Shown piece after piece: positions 32,003 to 41,428 of a stretch of 64,000 nt of DNA. Origin of the DNA: Oncomelania hupensis (taxonomy: Eukaryota; Mollusca; Gastropoda; Littorinimorpha; Pomatiopsidae); assembly GCA_036898135.1 (NCBI GenBank), contig CM072514.1, positions 4,955,029 through 5,019,028 on the forward strand, written 5' to 3'. The notes below the pieces were generated by a model. It was given only the letters and a program-made list of their open reading frames with translations, ran no database searches and was not told the origin of the DNA. The translations under genes and the position numbers were made by a program. Position 1 is the first letter of the stretch, and every line of letters begins with the position of its first letter.

Positions 32003-32977
32003 ATGACTTCGCGTTTGTCTAGATTATATTATTCTCAATCCGGATATTGGAAAGGGATGACGGCAGTTAATAAACTAGTAGAAAAGACTGGCTTGTCAGC
32101 AAACGCAGTTAAACAATGGTTATCGAAGCAAGCTGTATGGCAAATCTATCTTCCACCCCCGAAGAAAATAATAAGACCAAAATTTGAAAACTCCAGACCA
32201 AATGACACACACCAAATAGATTTGTTATATCTTCCCCATGACAAAATATATAGAAAGAAATACAGGTATGCCCTTACTGTTATTGATATAGCTACCAGGT
32301 TTAAAGACGCGCATGCTCTTAGGACTAAAAATTCTGCTGAGGTCGCTCAAGCCTTAAATGCAATTTATTCAAGAGGGCCTCTAAGGTTCCCTAGACTTAT
32401 TCAATGCGATGAAGGGTCTGAATTCAAAGGAGCTGTTAACCAGCTTTTGTTAAAACATAATGTAACTGTTAGAAGAGGAGTTGTTGGATTGCACAGATCA
32501 CAGGGTATTGTAGAAAACTTTAATCGGCAACTGGCAGAAAGATTATTCACTTATCAGTATTCAAAGGAGTTGTTTACTGAAACCACTAATACAGAATGGG
32601 TTGTTAGGCTGCCTCGAGTTTTAAGGGAAATGAATTCAGAACCAGCCAGAGTTACAGGATTAAAACCAATTGAGGCTATTAAAAAGAAACAGATTGTTGT
32701 TACCGTTTCAAAGCCTGGTCAGCCGGATCTAACTTTGATGAACAAAACTGTTAGATACCTTTATCAGCCTGGAGAAGTTGCTAATGACACTAGAAGACGA
32801 GCTACCGACCCAATTTGGTCATTAAGCGTTTATGAAGTTGACAGAGCATTATCTACTGATCCGCCTGTATATTATTTAAGACCGAGAAGTGATCGTAGAA
32901 CACCACAAAGAAATTTTGTAAAAGAAGAACTTCAGATTATTCCACCAGACACAGAACCATTAAGATTTCCTAATTAA
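32003..32977 (+). CDS. Polinton retroviral-like integrase
   Basis: 324 codons. The N-terminal region (residues 1-60) is a helical SGYWKGMTAVNKLVEKTGLS segment. The rve catalytic core has HQIDLLYL (first Asp), IQCDEGSEFKG (second Asp) and GIVENFNRQL (Glu), with 34 residues between the last two by my count. The C-terminal DPIWSLSVYEV...VYYLRPR..FVKEELQII resembles the small chromo/SH3-like module of Polinton integrases. It joins the linear element to host DNA and produces the 6-bp TSD. The ORF is intact with all three catalytic acids. Confidence 0.93.
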   Translation: MTSRLSRLYYSQSGYWKGMTAVNKLVEKTGLSANAVKQWLSKQAVWQIYLPPPKKIIRPKFENSRPNDTHQIDLLYLPHDKIYRKKYRYALTVIDIATRFKDAHALRTKNSAEVAQALNAIYSRGPLRFPRLIQCDEGSEFKGAVNQLLLKHNVTVRRGVVGLHRSQGIVENFNRQLAERLFTYQYSKELFTETTNTEWVVRLPRVLREMNSEPARVTGLKPIEAIKKKQIVVTVSKPGQPDLTLMNKTVRYLYQPGEVANDTRRRATDPIWSLSVYEVDRALSTDPPVYYLRPRSDRRTPQRNFVKEELQIIPPDTEPLRFPN

Positions 32978-32997
32978 GAAAATAAAAAAGACTAAAA

Positions 32998-33426
32998 ATG
33001 ACGGACACAGAAAGGTTCTGTAAGGAAATAGAAATGCTCTTTAATTCTCCCCACTTTCATATGTTAGAAGATGAACGCTGGAAAATCTTTTTCGAATGCA
33101 GACTATATGATCCAGATATTTATAATGATTTTTCTGACCCATTCACTGGACAATATGAAATAAATGAAGATTACAAAGTTAAATGCAAAAGTGACTTCTC
33201 AATAGTCTTTCATAAACTTACAAAAGAAGAATACAACAAAAGTGACTTGTACCCAAAATCATATTACTTTAAATATTTTTGGTTACATTTTATTAAACAA
33301 GTTCGCAAACTAAATCCTCATGTAGTCAAACAAACTGTTTGTGATTGTGGACCCGACTGCGAATGTGATCATGACTGTGAGCATGATTGTTATTGTCTTT
33401 GCCAATGTGATGGCTTTTCATATTAA
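32998..33426 (+). CDS. Polinton protein with Cys/Asp/His-rich tail
   Basis: 142 codons, start MTDTERFCKEIEMLF in CTAAAAATG context. The first 100 residues are aromatic and charged, without a known motif. The last 28 are extreme in composition: CDCGPDCECDHDCEHDCYCL then CQCDGFSY, with ten Cys, suggesting metal binding or disulfide crosslinking. The first 20 nt of the ORF nearly repeat the start of the PolB gene at 33512. It sits between integrase and PolB. Function unknown. Confidence 0.65.
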   Translation: MTDTERFCKEIEMLFNSPHFHMLEDERWKIFFECRLYDPDIYNDFSDPFTGQYEINEDYKVKCKSDFSIVFHKLTKEEYNKSDLYPKSYYFKYFWLHFIKQVRKLNPHVVKQTVCDCGPDCECDHDCEHDCYCLCQCDGFSY

Positions 33427-33511
33427 AGTTAGGGTTAGTTTTTTTTAATTCAATTTATTCAGTTTAAAGTTGTTTTAAAATACTATTTAAAGTTTTGTTA
33501 TCAGTATAAAA

Positions 33512-33725
33512 ATGACGGACACAAAAAGTCTTTCGCAATCTCCTTTGTTTAAAGACATCTTTCAGACATTACAACTCCCTATTCTCGACAGTCAAAATGT
33601 GATTAAATCTGTCTATAATAATTGGCCATTTGTACTCAACAATTTTACTTTCAAATCCCCTGTTAAAATACGCATTCATGCTCAGGTAACCTTTATTAAA
33701 CCCGGTAGTATTGATGAAACGATGA
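33512..33725 (+). pseudogene. polB: DNA polymerase B, 5' segment (split by Gypsy insertion)
   Basis: The first ~72 codons of the protein-primed DNA polymerase, from MTDTKSLSQSPLFKDIFQTL to just before the LTR at 33726. A Gypsy element then separates it from the remainder at 41429. GATGA is present on both sides of the insertion as the target duplication. In this state the reading frame runs into LTR sequence and stops at 33802. The assignment to PolB follows from position and from continuity with the downstream part. Confidence 0.85.
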
Positions 33726-35123
33726 TGTCACGTGGAGAGTTTTTGTGTAGTGACCCTCCTACGTCTCGTTCCAAGAACAAGTTAAGTTTAGATAAAAGGT
33801 AGAGTTGAAAAAAAAAAGAAACTCGAAACAACAGTGTAAAATTTCCCTTTTTGTTATTATTTACACTACTGGACCACGATTTACAAAATCTGCCGAAAAT
33901 GTTTCAAAACTGTACAAGAAACCCGAAATATTCTTGAAATATTCTTTAAATGTCAGTCCTGATTAGTTTCCCAATTTCTTTAAAGTTCAGACATATCGAT
34001 CTTTCTCATCATCTGGTGGGGACATCGGAAGTACCGTAGGCTTCAGCGAAGTCGAGAACTTAACTGAGTACTGTGGTGATAGTCGCCCCTGCAGTGGATG
34101 ATGTTGCTGATGAAGGAGTGGGCTGGTAGTAGTATGGTTGGCAGTGTTGGCAGCGGATGGATGGTCGGTTGGTTGGTTGGATGGTGTTGTAGATGGTGGT
34201 GTGGTCGGTGGGTTGGATGATTGTATGGTCCTTCCCCCTTCCAAGGTAATGGATCCGTGGGGTCTCCCCAGGCAAGGGATCCAGGAAAAAGAGGAAAATC
34301 TGCAACATGCTGAAAGACCATACAGTATCCCGACTCCCATAACCTTACCTAACCAGGCAAGGTTCACACCATCAGAAAATAAACAGTGCATCGTTTATTA
34401 CGGTAATAAACGCCCCTGCGTCCAGCACTGCTGTCATCCTGCAAAGAATATTGGGGTAAACAAACGACTGTCTGCATTAATAATGATAAAAGAAAATAAT
34501 AAATTCTCACCTCAAAAGATTATGTTGTTATATAAAAGTGTATCCAATGAATGCATGTGTCACAGATAGTCCAGGCCTACTATAATTCCACAAGACTAGA
34601 CCTGCTTTTATTCTAAATTGTTCTGTTCTGTCCTGACACAACTGTCACTCTGTTCCTGACCTGACACTGCAATAATGTCCAGAAGTTTTACATAACACTT
34701 TGCTTAGTCAACTGAAAACTGCACACGCTGTAAACCAAACCTATCTCTGCCACAGAAATAGTATATAATTATAATTTTAACAGCGCTCCGTTATTTGTGC
34801 ATAAATAACGAATACAACAAACGCCAGTTTTCACAAAAACATATTCGCTAAGCTAGCGAGAAACCACAAATGTGTTACAACGTGTTTCTACTCTAGTAGA
34901 CGGAAAAGAAGTGACGATTCTTACTGCGCTTTCGAAATCTATCGCTCACTTTCTTCAAAACTTGCATTTTGCACGAATTACACGGATAAAACTTAACCTC
35001 CGGAAGAAAACAAGCTAGGCCATACTCTACAGTTATCAAACAGACAAACACGGGTTTATTATATCACATAATTTATTTCCCAAACTTTACATAATATAAT
35101 ACATTGTCATTTTGCATGTGACA
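33726..35123 (-). repeat. Gypsy 3' LTR (left copy)
   Basis: 1398 bp, TGTCACGTGGAG to TTTTGCATGTGACA on the plus strand. Compared with the right LTR it has one A fewer in the A-run near 33808 and one A more near 34288. Internal ORFs are shadows and are shared by both LTRs. Confidence 0.95.
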
Positions 35124-35192
35124 ATACCCTCCGACACAAGATGAAACATGGGAGTTTCATTCAAAACTGTTTTGTATCCTTCCCCTTGCTTC

Positions 35193-38100
35193 CTAGTTGA
35201 AGGTTCGACTCAGGTAGTCGGCTCCCACATTGTCCTTGCCTGCGATGGCTTGAACAGTGAACTCGTAAGGCTGTAGCAACATAGCCCAACGGGCAAGACG
35301 TCCGTTTGCTGGTTTGGATTGCCTCAGAAATTGCAGCGGGTGATGATCTGTCTGAAGAGTGAAGTGTACACCATACAGGTACTGCTCGAACTTCTTGATC
35401 GCCCAGACCACAGCAAGACATTCTTGTTCAACCGTTGAGTAGTTCTGCTCTGCTGAGGTCAACTTGCGGCTAGCATATGCCACAGGCATCAAAATCTCGT
35501 CATCCTGTTGCAATAGTACTGCTCCCAGCCCTTGTTGGGACGCATCTGTACGTAAGACGAATTCCTTTTCCAAATCTGGCAACCGAATGATGGGCTGACT
35601 GGTCAGGCGTTGCTTCAACGTCTGGAATGCCTGCTCTGTTTCCTCAGTCCAAGTGACAACGTTGGGCTGTTTCTTCTTGGTAGCGTTGGTCAGAGGAAGT
35701 GCGATGGCAGCGAAGTGCGGAATGAAACGCCTGTAGTAACTGGCCAACCCGATGAACGCTCTGACGTCCTTCTTGGTGTGCGGCCGTGGTGCGTCCCGTA
35801 TCTTCGCGAGTTTATCTTCCTCTGGACGGAGACAACCGCGTCCCACGACGTGTCCTAGAAATGACAACTCTTGGAAACCCCAGAAGCATTTGGTAGGGCG
35901 TGCTGACAAATTTGCTTCGTCCAAACGTTCCAGAACTCTTCTGAGTATCTCGATGTGGCGAGTCCACGCTTGAGTAGCAACGAGTACGTCATCAATGAAG
36001 TTGGAAACCTCCTCGCAGTTCAAAGGATCGAGGAGTTTTCTCATCATCCTCGTAAAAACGGCGCCTGCGTTTTGAAGTCCGAAAGGCATGACTGTCCATT
36101 GATACTGACCGGTAGGAGTGGAAAAAGCGGTGATAGGTCTATCCTCTTCTCGCACCGGGATTTGCCAATAACCCTTCGCCAGGTCGATCTTGGAGAAATA
36201 CTGTGCTCTGGCCAATTTACCGAACAGCATGTCTATGTCCGGCATGGGTTCACCATCGAATGCAGTAATGCGATTGACGCGGCGATAGTCGACGCAAAAC
36301 CGTACTGCACCGTCCTTCTTCTTCACTAGCACCACTGGAGAATTGTATGGCGAACTTGCCGACTCGATGACTCCAAGCTTGAGCATCTTTTCCACTTCTT
36401 CTTTAACAATTTGGACTGTAGCATGAGGAAGTGGGTACTGTTTGGTTCTGATTGGTTCTTGCTGCGTAAGGTTGAATGAGATCTCCTCCAACTCAGTTTT
36501 GAGAGGTAAATCTGTCAAGATACGCTGGCTTTCGCGAGCGAGCTGCGTTAGCTCTTCCTTCTTGTCTGGTTCCAACCCAGGGTTTATGTTGACATCTACA
36601 TGGCTCTCTTTTGCTGTCAAGATGCACGTAGGTACCTGCTCTGACTCAAGCTCAACCTCTGTCTCGTCGATGACGACCGCGACGTTGTCAACCCTCTGCT
36701 CCTCCGACGAGTTATTTTCTTCTTCCTCCTCAGCGCTGACTTCTTCCTCTCGTTCGATGTATCGTCGCAAGAGATTCGCATGGTACATCCGGACTTTGCC
36801 CTTGACTTGAATCTTGTAGTCAGGTGAACCTCGCCAGTCCCCGACGCGTTCAATGACCTTGTACGGACCTTGCCACTGCAGCTGCAGTTTGTTATGCTGC
36901 TGCGGAAGTAGCAGAAGCACCTTGTCTCCAGACTTGAATGTACGTGGTGCGGCCTTCTTGTCGAACTCTTTTGCATATCTTTCCGAAGACATCTTGAGAT
37001 TTTGCTGGGCAAGTTCGCAGGTTTCTTTGATCCTGTTTCTAAGTTCCACAATGTACGTTGCGGTGGTTTGGATTTCTTCAGGTGCCTGCTCATCTGTCCA
37101 ACTCTGACGAAGAATAGCCATGGGACCCCGAACTCGACGTCCGTATAGCAGTTCGAACGGTGCAAAACCTGTGCTCTCTTGAGGTGACTCTCTGTATGCG
37201 AACAATACTGCTGGCAGATAGCGATCCCACACACTTGGTTTTTCCTGGCACAACTTGCGCAACATGGACTTGAGTGTGCCGTTGAATCTTTCCACCAAAC
37301 CATTGCACTGGGCATGATACGGTGTGGTACACATTTGACGGATGCCCAAGAGACGACTGACCTCTCGCATGATCTCGCTTGTGAATTGGGTTCCGCGATC
37401 TGTTAGGATTTCCGCTGGAATGCCCAGTCTTGACCACAGCTCTAACAATGCCTCGGCTACACGGGTAGCTTCGATGGATTTCAATGGCATCGCCTCTGGA
37501 TAGCGAGTAGCGTAGTCCACCATAGTCAATATGTACCTGTTGCCATTGTCGGAAGCGGGCTTGATAGGACCAATGATGTCAACTGCGACGCGTCGGAATG
37601 GTTCGTCGATTAGCGGCATTGGTACCAAAGGAACCTTCTTGACCCGGCCTCTCGGCGACATCTTCTCACACGGATCACAAGATGAGCAGAAACGGCGCAC
37701 ATCTCCAACTATGCCTGGCCAATAGAATTGGCGCCATATGCGGTCTAGTGTCCTCGTGGTTGCCAGATGACCCCCGAACGCTGAATCGTGTGCCACTGAC
37801 ATCACCCCTCTCCGTAGACTCTTTGGAAGAACAACTTGCTGATACTGGTCTTGTTGAGTTCGGAATTTCCTGTAGAGGATTCCTTTCGTCCATAGGTAAG
37901 ACGCGAACCCTTGTTTACCAGCTTTCTTCTCTTGTCCTGACTCGGCGGCGGTCCTCAGACTTGCAAGAGACTGATCCTGCATCTGTAGAGCAATCAAATC
38001 CTTCGGCTTGATATTTCCCGATCCGGTATCTACTGCTGGAAGCGGCGGTAGTGGACGCTGCTGGCGCTCTGCTTGTTGCCTGGTAAGTACCGCTACTTGC

Positions 38101-39701
38101 TTGGGTACTCGGTAGACTGGAATGCTCACCAAAGTTCTATCAGCCAACAAAACTTTGTTGCCAATGATGAGATCTGCGGGCGGATTCTGCATAACGACAG
38201 CTTCAATCTCAGCCTCGATCCAAGGAGTATTCACCGTAATGCGAGCTATCGGTAGATCCTTGCACAAACTAGTTTCAGCTAGAGTGATAGGCACTTTACG
38301 ACCGGTGTAAGCGCATGGCGGTACGAACGATGCTCTAACCACCATCACATCGGCTCCTGTATCGCGTAGCCCTTCGGCTTGGTGTCCGTCGATGCTAACC
38401 TTGCATTTTGGGTTGAAATGCTTCTGCGAACATGGAACACACAGTTCAGGTATTCCATCCTCCTCGGTGGTTGCTTGCGCACCTGAAACAATAACATGCG
38501 TACCTTGCTGGGCTGCTGCTCGCTTGGGACAGTCCTTCTTGAAGTGTCCTGTGCGGTGACAGTAGTGACAGGTTACACGAGCTGTAGCTGCCTGCCCAGC
38601 TGATCGTGCTTGACTCGAACCTCTTTCCTCTTCCTTCGCTGGCTTGGCGTTCTCCCGAGGTTGAGTGTTAGCTCTGGAAGATCCGTTCCTCGGCGATTGT
38701 TTACGGTGCCGCTGTGGGTGTGCCTCCTTGTGTACTTGAGCGAAGTGTGCAGCACTTGCCAAAGTGTCGGGTTCGTGCTCAAGAACAAACGACGCCGTGT
38801 CAACGGGAAGACTTTCCATAAACTGTTCCAGAAGCATCAGCTCCATTAGATCCGCGTACTTCTGTTTCTTGCCGGACATCTCCACCCAGCGATCGGCAAA
38901 AAGTCGTAAACGGGCAATAAACTGTGTGTACGTTTCGCCTTCTCTCACCTTTGCTCTACGCAATCGCTGACGGTAGACATTAGCTGTAAGCTGAAATCTT
39001 TCCAACAGTGCTTTCTTCAACTTCGGGTAGTTGAGTGCGGTATCCTCGTCTACTGAGTTGTAGAGTTGCAAGGCTTTACCCTTAAGTGCTGTACTCAATT
39101 TCACCGACCACGTAGTTTCAGGCCATTCGTGTGCACGGGCAAGACGCTCGAACCGTCGCAAGTAGTCGTCGAGATCATCTTTAGACTCATCAAACCCTGG
39201 AATAGAAGCGTTTTCGACAACTATGCGACTCGTCGATGCCACTGGTTGATGACTGGCATTCTGCAGTTTCGCCATCTTCTCTGCATGAGATAGTCTCATC
39301 GATTCCAATTTATACTCTAAGTCCCTCTCCTGTTTGGTAGTTTGCTCTTTCAGTGACCACTCCCGTTGGGTAAGACGCTCTTCACGCTCCCTTTGCTCCC
39401 TGGCTAGCCTCTCTTCTGTAGCAGCTCTTGCCTGGTCAGCCAAAGTGTGACGCACAAAATTAGCTAACTCTTGTCCAGCCAGATTGAGGCGTTGACCAAG
39501 AGAAACTACAGCTTCAGTTTGATCAGGTAAACCGGAACCTGAAATCTCGCCAACAGACTTAGACTTCGCATCTACGTTACCATGCTGTCGCGCGTTCTGG
39601 ACTGCAGGAGAACTTAACGCTACATTCTGTGTTTTGCGCAACCGTGTGGAAATTGGAGAGTCAGTAATGGCTTCGGCCATGACTACGATCGAACAAACCA
39701 C
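35193..39701 (-). CDS. gag-pol: Gypsy Gag-Pol polyprotein, order Gag-PR-INT-RT-RH
   Basis: 1502 codons, no stops. Gag with a charged coiled-coil near residues 85-150 and a capsid-like region, then the zinc knuckle CHYCHRTGHFKKDC near residue 377. Protease: GLRDTGADVMVV. Integrase: HHCC finger (GGHLATTRTL...CSSCDPC), core VAVDIIGP, ILTDRGTQFTS, CNGLVERFNG, then a GPY/F-like LQWQGPYKVIERVG. Reverse transcriptase follows: VDYRRVNRIT, SKIDLAKGYWQI, MPFGLQNAGAVF, NFIDDVLVAT. RNase H ends it: LRTDASQQGLGAVL, TVEQECLAVVWA, LQTDHHPLQF. Gag and Pol are in one frame. An in-frame ATG at 39680 (MAEAITDS) is an alternative start. Appears coding-competent. Confidence 0.95.
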   Translation of the reverse strand: MVCSIVVMAEAITDSPISTRLRKTQNVALSSPAVQNARQHGNVDAKSKSVGEISGSGLPDQTEAVVSLGQRLNLAGQELANFVRHTLADQARAATEERLAREQREREERLTQREWSLKEQTTKQERDLEYKLESMRLSHAEKMAKLQNASHQPVASTSRIVVENASIPGFDESKDDLDDYLRRFERLARAHEWPETTWSVKLSTALKGKALQLYNSVDEDTALNYPKLKKALLERFQLTANVYRQRLRRAKVREGETYTQFIARLRLFADRWVEMSGKKQKYADLMELMLLEQFMESLPVDTASFVLEHEPDTLASAAHFAQVHKEAHPQRHRKQSPRNGSSRANTQPRENAKPAKEEERGSSQARSAGQAATARVTCHYCHRTGHFKKDCPKRAAAQQGTHVIVSGAQATTEEDGIPELCVPCSQKHFNPKCKVSIDGHQAEGLRDTGADVMVVRASFVPPCAYTGRKVPITLAETSLCKDLPIARITVNTPWIEAEIEAVVMQNPPADLIIGNKVLLADRTLVSIPVYRVPKQVAVLTRQQAERQQRPLPPLPAVDTGSGNIKPKDLIALQMQDQSLASLRTAAESGQEKKAGKQGFASYLWTKGILYRKFRTQQDQYQQVVLPKSLRRGVMSVAHDSAFGGHLATTRTLDRIWRQFYWPGIVGDVRRFCSSCDPCEKMSPRGRVKKVPLVPMPLIDEPFRRVAVDIIGPIKPASDNGNRYILTMVDYATRYPEAMPLKSIEATRVAEALLELWSRLGIPAEILTDRGTQFTSEIMREVSRLLGIRQMCTTPYHAQCNGLVERFNGTLKSMLRKLCQEKPSVWDRYLPAVLFAYRESPQESTGFAPFELLYGRRVRGPMAILRQSWTDEQAPEEIQTTATYIVELRNRIKETCELAQQNLKMSSERYAKEFDKKAAPRTFKSGDKVLLLLPQQHNKLQLQWQGPYKVIERVGDWRGSPDYKIQVKGKVRMYHANLLRRYIEREEEVSAEEEEENNSSEEQRVDNVAVVIDETEVELESEQVPTCILTAKESHVDVNINPGLEPDKKEELTQLARESQRILTDLPLKTELEEISFNLTQQEPIRTKQYPLPHATVQIVKEEVEKMLKLGVIESASSPYNSPVVLVKKKDGAVRFCVDYRRVNRITAFDGEPMPDIDMLFGKLARAQYFSKIDLAKGYWQIPVREEDRPITAFSTPTGQYQWTVMPFGLQNAGAVFTRMMRKLLDPLNCEEVSNFIDDVLVATQAWTRHIEILRRVLERLDEANLSARPTKCFWGFQELSFLGHVVGRGCLRPEEDKLAKIRDAPRPHTKKDVRAFIGLASYYRRFIPHFAAIALPLTNATKKKQPNVVTWTEETEQAFQTLKQRLTSQPIIRLPDLEKEFVLRTDASQQGLGAVLLQQDDEILMPVAYASRKLTSAEQNYSTVEQECLAVVWAIKKFEQYLYGVHFTLQTDHHPLQFLRQSKPANGRLARWAMLLQPYEFTVQAIAGKDNVGADYLSRTFN

Positions 39702-40008
39702 TATCCTAAGATGTCAAAACAACCTACAACATATGCTAAACAATTAACAATGTCAGCAACCTTGACCGTCACAGCAACTCCTGAAAACAAGTATCCAAGT
39801 ACTCAAATGAAAGAATATAAAATTCTTACTCTAAAACAAAAAACAAACGATCAACATATTTACATGCACTACCTTCAAACGATCTAACTTAAGAACAACA
39901 AACTTTGTGAAGCCACAAGGTAATTCCTACCCTATACCCAGGATAATGAACTATCTTGTTAACTCAGCGGATGCTGATCTCAGCGAATGCTGATCTCAGC
40001 GGGTGCTG

Positions 40009-40026
40009 ATCCCGGACGAGCCCCCA
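40009..40026 (-). promoter_or_regulatory. Gypsy primer binding site (tRNA-Pro)
   Basis: On the minus strand TGGGGGCTCGTCCGGGAT begins four bases inside the upstream LTR. This 18-nt sequence is complementary to the 3' end of tRNA-Pro and is the same site used by murine leukaemia-type retroviruses. It primes minus-strand DNA synthesis. Just beyond it, GCTGATCTCAGCG-type units repeat (39965-40010). Confidence 0.9.
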
Positions 40027-40030
40027 TAAT

Positions 40031-41428
40031 TGTCACGTGGAGAGTTTTTGTGTAGTGACCCTCCTACGTCTCGTTCCAAGAACAAGTTAAGTTTAGATAA
40101 AAGGTAGAGTTGAAAAAAAAAAAGAAACTCGAAACAACAGTGTAAAATTTCCCTTTTTGTTATTATTTACACTACTGGACCACGATTTACAAAATCTGCC
40201 GAAAATGTTTCAAAACTGTACAAGAAACCCGAAATATTCTTGAAATATTCTTTAAATGTCAGTCCTGATTAGTTTCCCAATTTCTTTAAAGTTCAGACAT
40301 ATCGATCTTTCTCATCATCTGGTGGGGACATCGGAAGTACCGTAGGCTTCAGCGAAGTCGAGAACTTAACTGAGTACTGTGGTGATAGTCGCCCCTGCAG
40401 TGGATGATGTTGCTGATGAAGGAGTGGGCTGGTAGTAGTATGGTTGGCAGTGTTGGCAGCGGATGGATGGTCGGTTGGTTGGTTGGATGGTGTTGTAGAT
40501 GGTGGTGTGGTCGGTGGGTTGGATGATTGTATGGTCCTTCCCCCTTCCAAGGTAATGGATCCGTGGGGTCTCCCCAGGCAAGGGATCCAGGAAAAGAGGA
40601 AAATCTGCAACATGCTGAAAGACCATACAGTATCCCGACTCCCATAACCTTACCTAACCAGGCAAGGTTCACACCATCAGAAAATAAACAGTGCATCGTT
40701 TATTACGGTAATAAACGCCCCTGCGTCCAGCACTGCTGTCATCCTGCAAAGAATATTGGGGTAAACAAACGACTGTCTGCATTAATAATGATAAAAGAAA
40801 ATAATAAATTCTCACCTCAAAAGATTATGTTGTTATATAAAAGTGTATCCAATGAATGCATGTGTCACAGATAGTCCAGGCCTACTATAATTCCACAAGA
40901 CTAGACCTGCTTTTATTCTAAATTGTTCTGTTCTGTCCTGACACAACTGTCACTCTGTTCCTGACCTGACACTGCAATAATGTCCAGAAGTTTTACATAA
41001 CACTTTGCTTAGTCAACTGAAAACTGCACACGCTGTAAACCAAACCTATCTCTGCCACAGAAATAGTATATAATTATAATTTTAACAGCGCTCCGTTATT
41101 TGTGCATAAATAACGAATACAACAAACGCCAGTTTTCACAAAAACATATTCGCTAAGCTAGCGAGAAACCACAAATGTGTTACAACGTGTTTCTACTCTA
41201 GTAGACGGAAAAGAAGTGACGATTCTTACTGCGCTTTCGAAATCTATCGCTCACTTTCTTCAAAACTTGCATTTTGCACGAATTACACGGATAAAACTTA
41301 ACCTCCGGAAGAAAACAAGCTAGGCCATACTCTACAGTTATCAAACAGACAAACACGGGTTTATTATATCACATAATTTATTTCCCAAACTTTACATAAT
41401 ATAATACATTGTCATTTTGCATGTGACA
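40031..41428 (-). repeat. Gypsy 5' LTR (right copy)
   Basis: 1398 bp, almost identical to the left LTR. It would contain the promoter for gag-pol (transcription on the minus strand). I did not find an unambiguous TATA box. 329 bp of leader separates it from the ORF start at 39701. Confidence 0.95.

Larger units (their letters stand above)
33726..41428 (-). mobile_element. Ty3/Gypsy (Gmr1-like) LTR retrotransposon inside PolB
   Basis: Two 1398-bp LTRs (33726-35123 and 40031-41428) start TGTCAC and end GTGACA, flanked by GATGA (33721-33725, 41429-41433). By eye the LTRs differ by two compensating 1-bp indels only. A primer site for tRNA-Pro lies next to the upstream LTR and one 1502-codon gag-pol ORF fills the interior. 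Orientation is opposite to PolB. Near-identical LTRs mean a young insertion. The integrase-before-RT order places it with the Gmr1-type group. Confidence 0.95.

Noticed and set aside
33512..33802. Stand-alone 96-codon gene after the Cys-rich ORF
   Set aside because: The last ~25 codons are LTR sequence; the true content is the 5' part of PolB.
33987..34569. Repeated ORFs in both LTRs (82-143 codons, both strands)
   Set aside because: Lie inside the Gypsy LTRs, are low-complexity (H/T/P rich) and appear only because both LTRs are identical.
36617..37315. 232-codon ORF antiparallel frame within gag-pol
   Set aside because: Same-strand shadow in another frame of a clearly coding gag-pol ORF; serine/arginine-rich shadow composition.
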